Shown here: piece by piece, positions 60,901 to 64,000 of the stretch
How positions within the stretch are numbered: the stretch's first letter is position 1
How the letters are laid out: each line of letters starts with the position of its first letter
Source: Diprion similis
Taxonomy: Eukaryota > Arthropoda > Insecta > Hymenoptera > Diprionidae
DNA length: 64,000 bases
Direction: 5' to 3'
Assembly (NCBI RefSeq): GCF_021155765.1
Contig: NC_060107.1
Span: forward strand, 15,858,501 to 15,922,500
Position numbers and translations under genes: made by a program
The notes under the pieces: model-generated
What the model saw: the letters and a program-made list of their open reading frames with translations, nothing else
Database searches by the model: none
Told to the model about the DNA's origin: nothing

Positions 60901-63900
60901 AAAGCACATGAAAAAAAGCGTAGGACCAGCAGCACAGAAATGACGATAAGAATCTTGAGTTTTTCGGCTGTAACTTTTCAGCTATCGCTCGCAGCGTATT
61001 GGGACTGCGCCTAATCGATTCCTCTCGCAAAATTACGTCGAAATAGAGCCTCAAAGAATTCATTTTAGCGTTTTTCGGAATCGTCGAAATTTTCGCCAAA
61101 AATCCAAAGGGGTTAGCCTTACTTTTTTGGTCATTTTCAAAGCCGAAAATTTCTTGTTTTGTAATCGATTTGTATGACCATCTCTAGAGTAATTTGACCC
61201 CCAGGAACTCAGAAAACACATGAAAAAAAGCGTAGGACCAGCAGCACAGAAATGACAATAAGAATCTTGAATTTTTCGGCTGTAACTTTTCAGCTATCGC
61301 TCGCAGCGTATTGGGACTGCGCTTAATCGATTCCTCTCGCAAAATTACGTCAAAATAGTGCCTCAAAGAATTTTTGCAGCACTTTCCGGAATCGTCGAAA
61401 TTTCCGCCAAAAATACAAAGGGGTTAGCCTTACTTTTTTGGTCATTTTCGGAGCCGAAAATTTCTCGTCTCGTAATCGATTTGTATAACCATCTCTAAAT
61501 TAATTCGATCCCCAGGAACTCAGAAAACACATGAAAAAAAGCTTAGGACCAGTAGCACAGAAATGACGATGAGAATCTTGAGTTTTTTGGCTGTAACTTT
61601 TCAGCTATCGCTCGCAGCGTATTGGGACTGCGCTTAATCGATTCGTCTCGAAAAATTACGTCAAAATAGTGCCTCAAAGAATTTATTTCAGCCCTTTTCG
61701 GAATCGTCGAAATTTTCGCCAAAAATCCAAAGGGGTTAGCCTTACTTTTTTGGTCATTTTCGGAGCCGAAAATTTCTTGTTTTGTGATCGATTTGTATGA
61801 CCATCTCTAGAGTAATTTGACCCCCAGGAACTCAGAAAACACATCAAAAAAAGCGTAGGACCAGCAGCACAGAAATGACGATGAGAATCTTGAGTTTTTC
61901 GGCTGTAACTTTTCAACTATCGCTCGCAGCGTATTGGGACTGCGCTTAATCGATTCCTCTCGCAAAATAACGTCGGAATAGTGCCTCAAAGAATTTATTT
62001 CAGCATTTTTCGGAATCGTCGAAATTTTCGTCAAAAATCCAAAGGGGTTAGCCTTACTTTTTTGGTAATTTTTAACGTCGAAAATTTTTGGTCCCGAAAT
62101 CGATTTGTATGATCATCTCCAGAATAATCCGACCCCCAGGAACTCAGAAAACACATGAAAAAAAGCGTAGGACCAGCAGCACAGAAATGACGATGAGAAT
62201 CTTGAGTTTTTTGGCTGTAACTTTTTAGCTATCGCTCGCAGCGTATTGGGACTGCGCTTAATCGATTCCTCTCGCAAATTAACGTCGGAATAGTGCCTCA
62301 AAGAATTTATTTCAGCATTTTTCGGAATCGTCGAAATTTTCGCCAAAAATCCAAAGGGGTTAGCCTTACTTTTTTGGTCATTTTTAGCGTCGAAATCTTT
62401 TCGTCCCGAAATCGATTTGTATGATCATCTCCACAATAATCCGACCCCCAGGAACTCAGGAAACACATGGAAAAAATCGTAGGACCAGCAGCACAGAAAT
62501 GACGATGAGAATCTTGAGTTTTTCGGCTGTAACTTTTCAGCTATCAATCGCAGCGTATTGGGACTGCGCTTAATCGATTCCTCTCGCAAAATTACGTCAA
62601 AATAGTGCCTCAAAGAATTTATTTTAGCACTTTTCGGAATCGTCGAAATTTTCGCCAAAAATCCAAAGGGGTTAGCCTTACTTTTTTGGTCATTTTCGGA
62701 GCCGAAAATTTCTTGTTTTGTAATCGATTTGTATGACCATCTCTAGAGTAATTTGACCCCCAGGAACTCAGAAAACACATGAAAAAAAGGGTAGGACCAG
62801 CAGCACAGAAATGGCGATGAGAATCTTGAGTTTTTCGGCTGTAACTTTTCAGCTATCGCTCGCAGCGTATTGGGACTGCGCTTAATCGATTCCTCTCGCA
62901 AAATTACGTCAAAATAGTGCCTCAAAGAATTTATTTCAGCACCTTTCGGAATCGTCGAAATTTTCGCCAAAAATCCAAAGGGGTTAGCCTTACTTTTTTG
63001 GTCATTTTCGGAGCCGAAAATTTCTTGTTTTGTGATCGATTTGTATGACCATCTCTAGAGTAATTTGACCCCCAGGAACTCAGAAAACACATCAAAAAAA
63101 GCGTAGGACCAGCAGCACAGAAATGACGAAGAGAATCTTGAGTTTTTCGGCTGTAACTTTTCAGCTATGGCTCGCAGCGTATTGGGACCGCGCTTAATCG
63201 ATTCCTCTCCCAAAATTACGTCAAAATAGTGCCTCAAAGAATTTATTTCAGCACTTTTCGGAATCGTCGAAATTTTCGCCAAAAATCCAAAGGGGATAGC
63301 CTTACTTTTTTGGTCATTTTCGGAGCCGAAAATTTCTTGTTTTGTAATCGATTTGTATGACCATCTCTAGAGTAATTTGACCCCCAGGAACTCAGAAAAC
63401 ACATGAAAAAAAGCGTAGGACCAGCAGCACAGAAATGACAATGAGAATCTTGAATTTTTCGGCTGTAACTTCTCAGCTATCGCTCGCAGCGTATTGGGAC
63501 TGCGCTTAATCGATTCCTCTCGCAAAATTACGTCAAAATAGTGCTTCAAAGAATTTTTGCAGCACTATCCGGAATCGTCGAAATTTCCGCCAAAAATACA
63601 AAGGGGTTAGCCTTTCTTTTTTGGTCATTTTCGGAGCCGAAAATTTCTTGTTTTGTAATCGATTTGTATGACCATCTCTAGAGTAATTTGACCCCCAGGA
63701 ACTCAGAAAACACATCAAAAAAAGCGTAGGACCAGCAGCACAGAAATGACGAAGAGAATCTTGAGTTTTTCGGCTGTAACTTTTCAGCTATCGCTCGCAG
63801 CGTATTGGGACTGCGCTTAATCGATTCCTCTCGCAAAATTACGTCAAAATAGTGCCTCAAAGAATTTATTTCAGCACCTTTCGGAATCGTCGAAATTTTC

Positions 63901-64000
63901 GCCAAAAATCCAAAGGGGTTAGCCTTACTTTTTTGGTCATTTTCGGAGCCGAAAATTTCTTGTTTTGTAATCGATTTGTATGACCATCTCTAGAGTAATT
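57960..64000. repeat. Tandem satellite array, about 312-bp monomer, runs off the right edge
   Basis: The block CCCCAGGAACTCAG recurs about every 312 bp from about 58080 to 63692: 19 occurrences, 18 intervals, mean about 311.8 bp, with single steps of 306 or 318. Neighbouring monomers are very similar; the first (57960-58270) is the most diverged, as expected for an array edge. Each monomer contains GGACCAGCAGCACAGAAATG, TTTTTCGGCTGTAACTTTTC, CGCAGCGTATTGGGACTGCG, CTTAATCGATTCCTCTCGCA, a TTTCGGAATCGTCGAAATTT block and CCAAAGGGGTTAGCCTTAC. A variable junction segment precedes the AGGAACTC block. Most monomers hold a minus-strand frame of 75 codons. Since 312 is divisible by 3 and the copies are homogenised, this repeats mechanically and is not evidence of a gene. 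The array may belong to a centromeric or pericentromeric block or a dispersed heterochromatic island. Confidence 0.95.

Noticed and set aside
57893-64000. Array read as a CRISPR or as a tandem gene family
   Set aside because: The units are long contiguous monomers with no spacers, in a eukaryotic setting; the repeated 75-codon frame follows from a period divisible by three.
1-64000. tRNA and rRNA genes
   Set aside because: No cloverleaf with proper A and B boxes and acceptor pairing, and no rRNA core sequence, was recognised on either strand by eye; a covariance-model search would be decisive.

Overview
The window looks like a piece of an arthropod nuclear genome, most likely an insect and possibly a hymenopteran. 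It is AT-rich, its genes are split into many short exons with GT-AG introns, and the encoded proteins match conserved animal families. No rRNA, tRNA, bacterial operon or CRISPR signal was seen. All gene models below were built by hand: exon ends were chosen so that splice sites, reading phase and family homology agree.

Layout, left to right. 0-4.4 kb (+): a single-pass leucine-rich-repeat/fibronectin-III membrane protein. 5.6-8.8 kb (-): the N-terminal half of Rab3GAP1, the catalytic subunit of the Rab3 GTPase-activating complex; its C-terminal exons are not in the window. 9.2-10.4 kb: two non-autonomous inverted-repeat transposons. 10.65-12.26 kb (-): a two-exon gene of unknown function, arranged head to head with WDFY2 (12.77-17.16 kb, +, seven exons, WD40 plus FYVE). 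17.2-25.1 kb: a long stretch with no supported gene, holding dispersed repeats and two GC-rich islands. 25.1-37.3 kb (+): an eight-exon SLC7 y+LAT/LAT-type amino-acid transporter with long repeat-filled introns. 39.7-42.4 kb (-): a two-exon UBE2Q-like ubiquitin-conjugating enzyme. 46.9-56.0 kb (-): a complete 23-exon RRP12, the HEAT-repeat factor of ribosomal-subunit maturation and export. 57.9 kb to the right edge: a homogeneous tandem satellite with a period of about 312 bp.

The genes do not form one pathway. They are a normal mix of housekeeping genes: ribosome export, endosomal signalling, Rab3/Rab18 regulation, amino-acid transport and ubiquitination. The two head-to-head starts at 12.26/12.77 kb may share a promoter.

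The least ordinary content is in the repeats. The 312-bp satellite has relatives outside the array: a diverged direct array at 45.6-46.4 kb and a diverged inverted monomer at 56.5-56.85 kb. Its junction-segment variants are not randomly ordered. At least three older dispersed families (called A, B and C here) are seeded through introns and intergenic DNA in both orientations. Family C has a strikingly preserved core: ATGGCG, then exactly 14 nt, then CAGCTGATC, in four copies.
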